Source: Casimicrobium huifangae (GTDB lineage: Bacteria > Pseudomonadota > Gammaproteobacteria > Burkholderiales > Casimicrobiaceae). From it: 64,000 bases of DNA. The DNA lies in the NCBI RefSeq assembly GCF_009746125.1, contig NZ_CP041352.1, positions 2,712,436 to 2,776,435 on the forward strand, given 5' to 3'. Positions 1 through 7,748 of the stretch are shown here, piece by piece. Position 1 is the first letter of the stretch. Each line of letters opens with the position of its first letter. The notes beneath the pieces are model-generated. The model was given only the letters and a program-made list of their open reading frames with translations, was not told the origin of the DNA and searched no databases. Both the position numbers and the translations under genes were made by a program.

Positions 1-78
1 ACCGGTGTGCCAATCGCGCTGGTGTCTACGGGCTTCGAGCGCGACGACACCATCCTGATGCAGCACCCGCTGAACTAG
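1..78 (+). CDS. purA: Adenylosuccinate synthetase, C-terminal end (partial)
   Basis: Only the last 25 codons are in the window. They read TGVPIALVSTGFERDDTI and end in HPLN. This matches the closing strand-loop of adenylosuccinate synthetase, where GVP, STG and an R/ET-type motif sit just before the C-terminus. The enzyme joins aspartate to IMP using GTP in AMP synthesis. The next gene is a purine-type phosphoribosyltransferase, a neighbour common in betaproteobacteria. The TAG stop codon lies inside the first unit (75-84) of the repeat array that follows. The identification rests on a short tail plus context. Confidence 0.75.
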   Translation, partial: TGVPIALVSTGFERDDTILMQHPLN

Positions 79-460
79 GACGACTGGCGCTCCGCGCCCT
101 AGGACGACGCGCTCGCTTCGCTGGCGCTAGGACGACGGCCTGCCTTCGGCAGGCCTAGGACGCGATGATTTGCCGACTGTCCTGCGGCCAGACACATGGA
201 TTGCAAAGTCAAGCAAACGCGCTGCCGGGCGGCGAAGCAACGCCCCGTCGCAAGTCCTCGCGTCCTAGCGAGCGAATGCGAGCGTCGTCCTAGGCCGCCG
301 CAGGCAAGGCCGCCGTCCTGGCGCGAAGCGCGACGTCCTGTCTCTCGCGCTAGACTATTGCTTTCATTTCCAAACATTGCGTCCTAGCAAGCGAATGCGA
401 GCGACGTCCTAGCGCAAGCGAAGCGACGCGCGTCGTCCTAGCGCGAAGCGCGACGTCCTG
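75..460. repeat. CTAGGACG hairpin array filling the purA-phosphoribosyltransferase gap
   Basis: The octamer CTAGGACG occurs at 75, 99, 127 and 155. Its reverse complement CGTCCTAG occurs at 261, 286, 380, 405 and 434, with CGTCCTG variants at 314, 334 and 454. Between octamers lie short GC-rich segments. Some are hairpins: GGCGC/GCGCC with loop TCC (86-98), an imperfect one at 109-127, GGCCTGCC/GGCAGGCC with loop TTC (137-155), and GCGC-GAA-GCGC types near 321 and 442. The left half is in one orientation and the right half in the other, around a core at 163-260 with no octamer. The array starts inside the purA stop codon and ends 4 nt before the next ATG. No protein in the segment is credible. 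Confidence 0.85.
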
Positions 461-464
461 AACC

Positions 465-977
465 ATGACCGACACCGGCCACCTTTACGTCACCTGGCAA
501 CGCTACCATCGCCTGATCGAAAAGCTGGCGCTGGTGGTTTACGATTCGAAGTGGGAGTTCGACCACATCATCTGCATCGCGCGCGGTGGCCTGCGCGTGG
601 GCGACCAGCTCTCCCGCATCTTCGACAAGCCGCTCGCGATCATGAGCACGTCGAGCTATGTCGAGGAAGGTGGCACCGTTCGCGGCAAGCTGCTGGTGTC
701 GGAGCATCTGACGATGACCAGTGCCACACTGGGGGATCGCGTGCTGGTGGTCGACGACATGGTGGACTCCGGACACACGCTGCATGTGGTCAAGCAGGAG
801 TTGCCGACGCGCTATCCGCACCTGAAAGACGTGCGCACCGGTGTGCTGTGGAAGAAGGGCGTCTCAACCTTTCATCCCGACTACTTCGTCGAGTTCCTGC
901 CCACCAATCCGTGGATTCATCAGCCGTTTGAAGGCTACGACTCCACGCGCCCGCACCAGCTGTCGCGAGAAGACTGA
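465..977 (+). CDS. Purine-type phosphoribosyltransferase
   Basis: A 170-aa type I phosphoribosyltransferase. The PRPP-binding motif VLVVDDMVDSGHT lies at about residues 93-105, after a CIARGG loop at about 37-42 that is typical of Gpt/xanthine-hypoxanthine enzymes. It should convert a free purine base and PRPP to the nucleoside monophosphate in the cytosol, which fits its place beside purA. The exact base cannot be read from sequence. The ATG at 465 has no Shine-Dalgarno sequence because the CTAGGACG array runs to position 460. It is followed within 40 nt by a REP-like repeat. Confidence 0.88.
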   Translation: MTDTGHLYVTWQRYHRLIEKLALVVYDSKWEFDHIICIARGGLRVGDQLSRIFDKPLAIMSTSSYVEEGGTVRGKLLVSEHLTMTSATLGDRVLVVDDMVDSGHTLHVVKQELPTRYPHLKDVRTGVLWKKGVSTFHPDYFVEFLPTNPWIHQPFEGYDSTRPHQLSRED

Positions 978-1013
978 GTGCCCCGTTCGATCCGTTCGTG
1001 GTCCCGTGCTCTT

Positions 1014-1045
1014 CCGTTCGTGGTGAGCTTGTCGAACCATGAACG
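1014..1045. repeat. REP-like repeat (VRGEPVEP/VRQAHHER type), copy 1
   Basis: GTTCGTGGT and ACCATGAAC form imperfect inverted ends around GAGCTTGTCGA. The same unit occurs in opposite orientation at 4264-4295 with one change in the centre (CTT versus CCT). This widespread proteobacterial repeat is recognisable by its translations VRGEPVEP and MVRQAHHER. A partial extra copy (CCGTTCGTGGT) sits at 992-1002. The ATG at 1039-1041 inside the repeat serves as the start codon of the next gene. Confidence 0.8.
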
Positions 1046-1461
1046 CGCCTGACACGCCAGCCGGCTATTCCGGCACCCCGCTTGCAAAGAAGCTCGGCAT
1101 CAAGCCCGGAACTGCGGTCTGCGCCGTCAATGCGCCGGCCTACTACCGCGATCTGCTCGCGCCGCTGCCAGCTGATGTCACGTTTTCAACCAACGTGACA
1201 CCCGGCGCTGGCCTCGTCCACCTTTTCGCCCTCGCCCGCACCGACCTCGTCGCCGCACTGGAACGCATCCGTCCGCTGCTCGCAACGGACGGCATGATCT
1301 GGGTCTCGTGGCCGAAGAAAGCGTCGAATGTCCCCACCGACATCACCGAGGACACCATCCGCGCCGTTGCGCTGCCGATGGGGCTGGTTGACGTCAAAGT
1401 GTGCGCAGTGGACGCCACGTGGTCCGGGCTCAAACTGGTGATCCGCAAAGCCCTTCGGTAG
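1039..1461 (+). CDS. DUF3052 family protein
   Basis: A 140-aa cytosolic protein with the characteristic opening GYSGTPLAKKLGIK (residues 9-22) followed by a domain that resembles a methyltransferase-like fold and ends in a basic LVIRKALR. This matches the DUF3052 family, whose biochemical role I do not know. The ATG is supplied by the REP-like repeat at 1014-1045, so the first residues (MNA) are repeat-encoded while the family homology begins at about residue 9. No in-frame alternative start with a better ribosome-binding site was seen. Confidence 0.75.
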   Translation: MNAPDTPAGYSGTPLAKKLGIKPGTAVCAVNAPAYYRDLLAPLPADVTFSTNVTPGAGLVHLFALARTDLVAALERIRPLLATDGMIWVSWPKKASNVPTDITEDTIRAVALPMGLVDVKVCAVDATWSGLKLVIRKALR

Positions 1462-1513
1462 TCACCCGCCGGCCTTGCCGGCCGAGCATCAGGGGCGCGA
1501 TACTCGCAGCCTC

Positions 1514-2161
1514 ATGAACACCGCACAACCCCAACTCACGCTCTACGGTGCGCAGGCGTCCGGCTCCATCGCGGTCGAAGCGGCCCTGACGCTGCTGGGC
1601 ATCCCCTACGCGCTGGTCAAAGGCGCCACCTGGGCCGAGGAAGCCGCGCGCGACCGCGTTGCGCCGGTGAACCCGATGCGGCAGATCCCAACGCTGGTGC
1701 TGCCCGATGGCGAGGTGATGACCGAGAGCGCTGCGATCCTGATTTATCTTGCCGATCTGCACCCCGAGGCGCGGCTGGCCCCGGCGCCGGGTGATGCGCG
1801 CCGTACCCAGTTTCTGCGCTGGATGGTGTACGTGTCCTCCGCCATCTACTCGCTGCACTGGATCAAGCCCGACGTGCAGCGCATCGGCGCACCGCCGGGC
1901 GCGCGCGAGTCCGTCGTCAACGCCGTGCACGACCGCATCGCGTTCTGCTGGGCCAACATGGACAAGCAGGTTGCCCCTGGGCGCTATCTGCTCGGCGACG
2001 AGTTGACCGTGCTCGACCTCTACGTCACCGTTGTATCCCGCTTCGGGCCTTGGCGCGAGCGCTTCTACCAGGCGGCGCCGCGCATGACACCGGTGGTGCA
2101 GCGCGTGGACGCGGAGCCACAGCTGCAGGCCTTCTGGCCGGAACGCTTCCCACCCGACTAG
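1514..2161 (+). CDS. Glutathione S-transferase family protein
   Basis: A 215-aa protein. The N-terminal thioredoxin-like domain (residues 5-80) carries the cis-proline and glutathione-site signature QIPTLVLPDGEVMTES. A helical C-terminal domain holds LLGDELTVLDLYV, the GST N-capping region. It probably conjugates or isomerises small electrophiles with glutathione. The frame is open from 1475, but the ATG at 1514 fits the family length and places LTLYG at the usual distance from the start. A GCCGGC palindrome just upstream (near 1469-1483) could end the DUF3052 transcript. The substrate is unknown; it need not belong to the distant gentisate genes. Confidence 0.85.
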   Translation: MNTAQPQLTLYGAQASGSIAVEAALTLLGIPYALVKGATWAEEAARDRVAPVNPMRQIPTLVLPDGEVMTESAAILIYLADLHPEARLAPAPGDARRTQFLRWMVYVSSAIYSLHWIKPDVQRIGAPPGARESVVNAVHDRIAFCWANMDKQVAPGRYLLGDELTVLDLYVTVVSRFGPWRERFYQAAPRMTPVVQRVDAEPQLQAFWPERFPPD

Positions 2162-2224
2162 GCCGGTTCAGAATGGTCCGAACACGGCTATGCTGACAAA
2201 AACCGCCGTTGGCAAGGGACCCGC

Positions 2225-2803
2225 ATGATCAAGCAATCCGCCGCAATCACACTGCTTGCAGCCATGCTGGCCGGCTGCGCCACAGCGCCGGCGCCGGTGG
2301 CATCGCCCAGCAGCAATGACGGCGTCGATGGCCTCGCGTGCGTTGGCGCCATCGGCGCCGCTGCACCCGGACTGGTCGAAGCCCCGAACCCACCGCTGAT
2401 GGCGCAGGCCCAGCGGCAAAGCGGCAATGGCTACCTCTGCTCCGCCCGCAGCTATGTGGTCACGCAGCCGGTGCGGCTGTATCGCCTGATCGATTCCACA
2501 CAACCGTACTCAAAGCTCGGCAGCTTCTGGTCGTTCGAGCGGCCCACCGGCACGCGCGATGACTACCGCGCCAAATTCGCCATCTGCAAGCAATGGAGCC
2601 AGCTCGACCGCCTGCTCTCCTGCGACGTCCGCCCCGGCAGCATGATCGTCGTCGGCACCACGCAAAGCGCCGACTGCGGTGACGGCATCACCTACGCCAA
2701 GACAGCAGCCAATCAGGTGTTCGTGCCCAACGACGGGCTGGCGGGCATTGTGCACACGGGTGGGTGCGTGGATCAGGGGGCGTGGCCGGCGGCGGGCAAC
2801 TAG
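2225..2803 (+). CDS. Predicted outer-membrane or periplasmic lipoprotein, unknown function
   Basis: A 192-aa protein with a type II signal peptide: MIKQ, a hydrophobic stretch, then the lipobox LAGC with the lipidated cysteine at residue 18. The mature part starts with an Ala/Pro linker. It contains six further cysteines (around CVGA, LCSA, ICKQ, SCDV, DCGD and GCVD), suggesting disulfides in the periplasm. No known domain was recognised. It stands alone between the GST gene and a toxin-antitoxin pair. Confidence 0.7.
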   Translation: MIKQSAAITLLAAMLAGCATAPAPVASPSSNDGVDGLACVGAIGAAAPGLVEAPNPPLMAQAQRQSGNGYLCSARSYVVTQPVRLYRLIDSTQPYSKLGSFWSFERPTGTRDDYRAKFAICKQWSQLDRLLSCDVRPGSMIVVGTTQSADCGDGITYAKTAANQVFVPNDGLAGIVHTGGCVDQGAWPAAGN

Positions 2804-2851
2804 AACCGGTCGCCTGGTTGGCTCATTCATCGCGATAGCCGGAAAATATAG

Positions 2852-2880
2852 ACGAAATTTCGTATTTATTTCGTTACAAT
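2852..2880 (+). promoter_or_regulatory. Toxin-antitoxin promoter and operator
   Basis: A perfect 12-bp palindrome ACGAAATTTCGT (2852-2863), with a further TTTCGT half-site at 2869-2874, precedes a -10 like hexamer TACAAT at 2875-2880. The palindrome covers the expected -35 position, as expected for autorepression by the antitoxin-toxin complex. The -10 box ends only 6 nt before the ATG at 2887, so transcription should start at or next to the start codon. No -35 match to consensus is visible. Confidence 0.55.
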
Positions 2881-2886
2881 CGCACT

Positions 2887-3138
2887 ATGGACACTCTTCT
2901 TTCCACCCGCAGCATTGGCATCTCCGATTTGCGCGAATCACCGGCTCGTGCTTTCGAGCAGGCCGACGAAACGGCTGTGGTTGTGCTCAATCACAATCGG
3001 CCTGCGGGTTACATCCTGTCCACGCGTCTGATGGAAGCGTTGCTTGATCAGGCGGCTGATCGTTTGATCACGTCAAGGGCAGCGGCGCGCGTGGCGTCCA
3101 TCAAGAGTGCGCGCAAAATCACGCTCGATGACCTATGA
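2887..3138 (+). CDS. Phd/YefM family antitoxin
   Basis: An 83-aa protein with the Phd/YefM layout: an N-terminal DNA-binding part (SIGISDLRESPARAFEQA, residues 9-26), the strand VVVLNHNRPAGYILS, and a charged C-terminal tail that would wrap the toxin. It should neutralise the RelE-type toxin encoded just downstream and repress their shared promoter through the palindrome at 2852-2863. The stop codon overlaps the toxin start by 11 nt, giving translational coupling. No Shine-Dalgarno is present. Confidence 0.85.
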   Translation: MDTLLSTRSIGISDLRESPARAFEQADETAVVVLNHNRPAGYILSTRLMEALLDQAADRLITSRAAARVASIKSARKITLDDL

Positions 3139-3412
3139 GCTTGCGATCCATCCGCTAGCCGAAGCGGAATGGAAGCGCCTTGACGAATCTGTAAAGCGCC
3201 GCTTCAAGCAAAAGCTGGCGAAGGAACGGCTGACAAATCCGCGTGTCGCCAAGGACGCTCTGCACGGTGAACCTGATTGTTACAAGATAAAAATCACCAC
3301 ACCGCAATATCGACTCGCATATCACGTCGATGACAAGGTGCGGCTACTCACGATTCTCGCTGTCAGTTCGCGTGACGACGTTTACGAATTGCTGCAGGCG
3401 CGACGCCCGTGA
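3128..3412 (+). CDS. RelE/ParE superfamily toxin
   Basis: A 94-aa basic protein of the RelE type. It has the opening YELAIHPLAEAEWKRLD, a helical hairpin (VKRRFKQKLAKER), CYKIKI, then the strand YRLAYHVDDKVRLLTIL and a C-terminal VYELLQAR. Members cut mRNA on the ribosome. The ATG at 3128 overlaps the antitoxin gene by 11 nt. A start at 3107 is possible but would add an atypical leader. Confidence 0.85.
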   Translation: MTYELAIHPLAEAEWKRLDESVKRRFKQKLAKERLTNPRVAKDALHGEPDCYKIKITTPQYRLAYHVDDKVRLLTILAVSSRDDVYELLQARRP

Positions 3413-3702
3413 CGACTGTAGCGGTTGGTACGCCCACGAGCTTCGCGATGGCAAATTGACCTTGACCGCATCAATGCGTCAAATGACATGATCAACACGA
3501 AGTTGAAATCGCTTCGCCTCGCCCGTGTCCAGTCAAAAATCTTCATTGCCAACGCAAACTGAACCGCCCCGCGTTCTGTGGAGGCTATTTGGTTTAAGTC
3601 AGACCACGGCTACGGTGGACTGGTCGGCGAGTTACCGGAAATGGCTCGGATAGTTCGTCCGCACACAAAGCGAAGCGTAGGCAGAAATCGCTCACCTGGT
3701 AT
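3413..3702. other. Intergenic region without recognised gene
   Basis: About 290 bases with no ORF of coding character and no terminator, repeat or RNA gene that I can recognise. It has somewhat lower GC than its surroundings, consistent with the edge of the toxin-antitoxin module. Confidence 0.5.
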
Positions 3703-3708
3703 TTGACG

Positions 3709-4224
3709 ATGCGGCACATTCGGCCCCACCCGCTACTCCCCCATGCGCTCCTGTCCAACTACGCCAACGCCGGCGCCTACACCGACTGCTTCACCACGGC
3801 AATCTCCCGCACCGTCACTCACGCAGAATTCGTCGAAGCGTTCTACACCGGTCGTCTTTTCATGCTTGAGCGCTGGCTGCTGCGGGTGTTTCTCTCGCGG
3901 CCATCAACCGATCTTCAGGCGCGGCAATTGGCGGCGGGTGAGTTGAACGAGTTCGCGGCGTGGCGGGTGGAGGCTCGGGCACCGGATCAGGTGCTGATGT
4001 GTGACATCGGCGGGCTTACGCGGTCGTGGCTGATGGTTGCGCCTTCGGATGTGCCGGGACATACGCGGATTTGCTTTGGGTCTGCCGTGGTGCCGGCGGT
4101 GAACCCGGTAACTGGCAAATCAAGCTTGGGATTTGGGTTCACGGCCTTGCTTGGTTTTCACAAACTCTACTCGCGGGCGCTTTTGAGCGCGGCGGCTGCG
4201 CGCCTTGTGCGAGTGCCTTCCTGA
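3709..4224 (+). CDS. Conserved-looking hypothetical protein
   Basis: A 171-aa soluble protein of unknown function. The first part has YTDCFTTAISR and TVTHAEFVEAFYTGRLFMLER. The second half has DQVLMCDIGGLTRSWLMV and TRICFGSAVVP, which resemble alternating beta strands of a START/SRPBCC-like barrel, but this is only a shape argument. A TTG at 3703 would add two residues; no good ribosome-binding site precedes either start. It stands alone, 280 bases from the next gene. Confidence 0.5.
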   Translation: MRHIRPHPLLPHALLSNYANAGAYTDCFTTAISRTVTHAEFVEAFYTGRLFMLERWLLRVFLSRPSTDLQARQLAAGELNEFAAWRVEARAPDQVLMCDIGGLTRSWLMVAPSDVPGHTRICFGSAVVPAVNPVTGKSSLGFGFTALLGFHKLYSRALLSAAAARLVRVPS

Positions 4225-4263
4225 GCTCGCGCACTATTGATCCGACACGATTTATCTGTACGG

Positions 4264-4295
4264 CGTTCATGGTTCGACAGGCTCACCACGAACGG
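4264..4295. repeat. REP-like repeat (VRGEPVEP/VRQAHHER type), copy 2
   Basis: CGTTCATGGTTCGACAGG followed by CTCACCACGAACGG is the reverse complement of the unit at 1014-1045 with one central change. It lies in the gap between the hypothetical gene and the hydrolase gene, where it interrupts nothing. The rest of 4225-4503 holds only the downstream ribosome-binding site. Confidence 0.8.
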
Positions 4296-4503
4296 AAAAG
4301 TGATAGTTACTTCGTGCCGGTTCACAATATGGCAGCCGCGTGAACGCGTGCTGCAACCCGGCGGCTAGAAAACCGCACCAACCAATCACAAATGACCCGT
4401 ACGGCACCAATCCGGACCGAGCAGTGATATACCGCCGTAGCGCGACAAGTCGAATAACAGGAACGCGCAAGACATTTGCCACAGCAAACAGAAGGAGGCT
4501 CAC

Positions 4504-5652
4504 ATGAAACATCTGGACTGGATTGATCGCACGCTGCATCGCTTGATGTCGTCATCGTCGCCGGCCCGCAGAGTACGATCAACGGGAGCCGCGCTGGTGC
4601 TAACCGCTGCGGCTGCCATCACATCAACGGTTGCTGCGCCTGCGATAGCTGCCGACTACCCGGCGTCAAAGGAAGGCACTTGGGTCGTCCGCGACTTCCG
4701 CTTTCACACCGGTGAAGTGCTACCGGAACTGCGGCTGAACTACCGCACCGTGGGTGAGCCGACGGGCGAGCCGGTGCTGGTGCTGCATGGCACCACCGGC
4801 TCGGGCGCGGGCATGCTCTCACCTGCGTTTGCGGGCGAGCTGTTTGGCGCCGGGCAGCCGCTGGACGCGAGCCGCTACTTCATCATCCTGCCGGACGCGA
4901 TTGGCGCTGGCAAATCGAGCAAGCCCTCGGACGGGCTGCGCGCGAAGTTCCCCAAGTACAACTACGACGACATGGTGGACGCGCAGTACCGGCTGGTGAC
5001 TGAGCATCTGGGCGTCAAGCGGTTGCGGCTGGTGATCGGCAATTCAATGGGCGGCATGCAGGTGTGGATCTGGGCGCATAAGTACCCGGACGCGATGGAC
5101 GTTGCGGTGCCGATGGCGTCGCTGCCGACGGCGATGTCGGGCCGTAACTGGATGATGAGGCGGCTGATCATCGATTCCATCCGCAACGACCCGGAATGGA
5201 TGAACGGCAACTACACCAGGCAGCCGCGCAGCCTGCAGTTCGCGTCGGTGTTTTTCGCGACCGCGACCAACGGCGGCAATCAGGCATTGTTCGAGGCGGC
5301 GCCGACCAGCGCCAAGGCGGATGAATGGCTGAACCAGCGCCTCAACGGGCCGTTCGCTGGCGATGCCAACGATCACCTCTACCAGTGGGAGTCGTCACGC
5401 GACTACGACCCTTCGACGGGGCTGGAACGCATCAAGGCAACACTGCTGGCCATCAACTCGGCCGACGATGAGCGCAACCCGCCGGAACTGGGCGTGCTGG
5501 ATCGCGAGATCAAGCGGGTGAAGAACGGCCGCATCCTGCTCATCCCCGGCAGCGAAAGTACCGCCGGGCACGGCACCACCGGGCAGGCGAAGTTCTGGAA
5601 GAAGGAACTGGCGGAGCTGCTCGCGAACGCGCCGAAGCTGGCGCAACGCTAG
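4504..5652 (+). CDS. Secreted alpha/beta-hydrolase, homoserine O-acetyltransferase-like
   Basis: A 382-aa alpha/beta-hydrolase of the MetX-like group. The nucleophile elbow is GNSMGG with Ser181. The acid is probably in INSADDERNP and the histidine in AGHGT near residue 362. A long N-terminus ending TVAAPAIAA (about residue 50) looks like a signal peptide, so the protein is periplasmic. It is therefore unlikely to be the cytosolic methionine enzyme and is more likely a hydrolase of unknown substrate. A strong AAGGAGG at 4492-4498 fixes the start. Its TAG stop shares a CTAG tetramer with the stop of the convergent gene. Confidence 0.8.
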   Translation: MKHLDWIDRTLHRLMSSSSPARRVRSTGAALVLTAAAAITSTVAAPAIAADYPASKEGTWVVRDFRFHTGEVLPELRLNYRTVGEPTGEPVLVLHGTTGSGAGMLSPAFAGELFGAGQPLDASRYFIILPDAIGAGKSSKPSDGLRAKFPKYNYDDMVDAQYRLVTEHLGVKRLRLVIGNSMGGMQVWIWAHKYPDAMDVAVPMASLPTAMSGRNWMMRRLIIDSIRNDPEWMNGNYTRQPRSLQFASVFFATATNGGNQALFEAAPTSAKADEWLNQRLNGPFAGDANDHLYQWESSRDYDPSTGLERIKATLLAINSADDERNPPELGVLDREIKRVKNGRILLIPGSESTAGHGTTGQAKFWKKELAELLANAPKLAQR

Positions 5653-7430
5653 ACAATCGTCAGTGAGTCGTTCGGCAACAGCGGCGTCGGCGCGCCGCCT
5701 GCCGACGGGCGGCCCCAGTAATAGCCCTGCTGCAGCACGCAGCCTTGATGCACCAGATAGTCACTCTGCTCGGCGTTTTCGATGCCTTCTCCGATGGTCT
5801 GGATGCCCAGCTCCTCCGCCAGACCAATCAACGCACTGATCAGCGTCTCGGACCGCGCATTGATGCCAATCTGGGCGACAAATTCGCGGTCGATCTTGAT
5901 CGCGTGCACCGGAAAGCGCGTGAGGTAACCAAAGTTGGAGAAACCGGTGCCGAAGTCGTCAATCACGACACGGATTCCGGCGTCGGCGAGCGCGACGATA
6001 TTGGCGGGTGAGGCGTCCGCCGTGCGCACAAAGTCCTGCTCGGTAATTTCGAGGGCGATCTGTTGCGGCTGAATGTTGTCATCACGCAGTGACTGCATCA
6101 GATTGCGGGCGAAATCCGGCCGCTGCAGCAGACGCGGGTGGACATTGATGGCGATCGGGCTGGCTCGCACCGATTCGCTCGCCAGTGCGCTCCGGAACGC
6201 CGCCTGCAAGGCCCATTGCGCCAGCGGCACCGTGAGCCCGGCACCGTCAATCTCGTGAATGAAGTCGCGCGCAGTGAGCAGGCCACGTTGCGGATGATGC
6301 CAGCGCAACAACGCCTCATGCGCATAGATCGAGCGCGAATTGACGTCGACGATCGGCTGATAGTGCATCGCAAACTCGTCGCCGCTCAACGCGCGCTCGA
6401 GCTCACGCCGCAGCACCGTGCGTTCGCGCAGCCGGGTCGCCGCTTCGCGGCCGAACCAGCGCACCGTGTTGCGCCCGGCATCCTTGGCCTGATAGAGCGC
6501 AAGGTCAGCATGCCGCACCAATTCGTCGGCCGTCTTGCCGCCGTCGGGGCAGGCCGCGATGCCGATACTGACGCTGGTGTGAATCCAGTGTGATTCGGCC
6601 TGCACCGGTTTGCGCATCGCCGCCAGCACCGTGACCGCGATCTGCGGCAACTGCTTCTCGGCGTCTTCATAGCGGGCGAACAGCAGCAGCTCGTCGCCAC
6701 CCAGGCGTGCCACGCCCACATTGGCCGGGTCCAGCGCGCTGAGCCGTTGCGCCACCGCAACCAGCATGGCATCGCCAACCGCGTGGCCGTACACATCATT
6801 GACCGCCTTGAAACCGTCAATGTCGAGCAGCAACACGGCTGGCCGTGCGTTGGGCGTTTCGTCCTCTTCAATCCAGCGGTTGATCTGGCGCAGCGCCGCA
6901 CGACGGTTGTACAGGCCGGTCAGCGAATCATGATTGGCGTTGTGGCGCAGTGCAATTTCGAATGCCTTGCGCCGCGAGATCTCCTGCGCCGTGATGACCA
7001 CCGCGCCCACATCTGCCACAGAGAGTGCATCGGTCAGCGTCGCCAGAAAGACCAGCACGTCGCCGTTGGTTGCCGTCACCTCAAACTCGAAGGTTGCCCG
7101 CTGCAGGCGACCACGCACGATCAGATTGAAAGCGGAATCAATACGCTGGGCCGCATTGACCCGGAGCACCTCAAAGCATGGCTTGCCGACACAGCTTTGT
7201 TGCGACCATCCAGTGAGCCTCGCCAGCTCGGCGCTCTCGAACTCGATGGTGCCGGACCGATTGACCAGCAGGGTGACAGTGGCGCAGGCGTCAAGGATCG
7301 CGCGCGTGGAGAGCGCCGACGGCTTGAGTCGCGGCTCGTTGGCAGCGGTGACGGTCGAGACACCCAACTCACGCCCGACAGTGGCGATGGCGGTCCCAGC
7401 ATGCAGGAATCTCTTCACCCGGCCTTGCAA
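5649..7430 (-). CDS. PAS-GGDEF-EAL cyclic-di-GMP protein
   Basis: A 593-aa cytosolic protein with a PAS-type sensor (about 40-155), a GGDEF domain (about 165-325) and an EAL domain (about 335-580). The GGDEF site reads RLGGDEL (244-248), with Leu in place of the usual Phe, so cyclase activity is uncertain. The EAL site keeps EAL (372-374), INVH, the E-I-T-E motif (461-464), DDFGTG (491-496), Lys512 and GEGIE, so phosphodiesterase activity is likely. No membrane segments are seen. The frame opens with TTG at 7430; a GTG at 7418 is also possible. No ATG is available. Confidence 0.88.
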   Translation of the reverse strand: MQGRVKRFLHAGTAIATVGRELGVSTVTAANEPRLKPSALSTRAILDACATVTLLVNRSGTIEFESAELARLTGWSQQSCVGKPCFEVLRVNAAQRIDSAFNLIVRGRLQRATFEFEVTATNGDVLVFLATLTDALSVADVGAVVITAQEISRRKAFEIALRHNANHDSLTGLYNRRAALRQINRWIEEDETPNARPAVLLLDIDGFKAVNDVYGHAVGDAMLVAVAQRLSALDPANVGVARLGGDELLLFARYEDAEKQLPQIAVTVLAAMRKPVQAESHWIHTSVSIGIAACPDGGKTADELVRHADLALYQAKDAGRNTVRWFGREAATRLRERTVLRRELERALSGDEFAMHYQPIVDVNSRSIYAHEALLRWHHPQRGLLTARDFIHEIDGAGLTVPLAQWALQAAFRSALASESVRASPIAINVHPRLLQRPDFARNLMQSLRDDNIQPQQIALEITEQDFVRTADASPANIVALADAGIRVVIDDFGTGFSNFGYLTRFPVHAIKIDREFVAQIGINARSETLISALIGLAEELGIQTIGEGIENAEQSDYLVHQGCVLQQGYYWGRPSAGGAPTPLLPNDSLTIV

Positions 7431-7748
7431 TTATTTTTTACTAATGACAATTATCTCATTTTCCGGATTTGTCCTAGTTGTGCCGACGGCAATGTTGGCG
7501 CAGCAAGGTTCCGGCGATGGTGGTGGCCAACAACGGGTTGGCGCCACTGCAAGCACGATCATGACAAATGCATTGAACGCCCGACTCGCCGCCATGCAAG
7601 TCGCCAGGCTGTAGCGGGCCAGTAAGAACGTCAGTAGTTAACCGTTGCGGCGCAAACCGTGGCGCCAACACGTCCCGCAGCGAGTCGCTCGCCTTGACGC
7701 AAGGCGACGAATGATTACTATGCGTCTTCCATCATGTGCTGGTGTCTC
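7431..7748. other. Divergent intergenic region
   Basis: About 318 bases between the c-di-GMP gene (minus strand) and the protease gene (plus strand). An AT-rich stretch at 7432-7470 probably holds the promoter of the minus-strand gene. No ORF, repeat or RNA gene was recognised in the rest. Confidence 0.4.

Noticed and set aside
196-387. Short ORFs in the repeat array and in the REP copies
   Set aside because: Their peptides (for example VRGEPVEP or VRQAHHER) are translations of repeats and not proteins.
75-460. CRISPR array
   Set aside because: The repeat unit is only 8-10 bp, the intervals are short palindromes of uneven length, and orientation flips midway. No cas genes are in the window.
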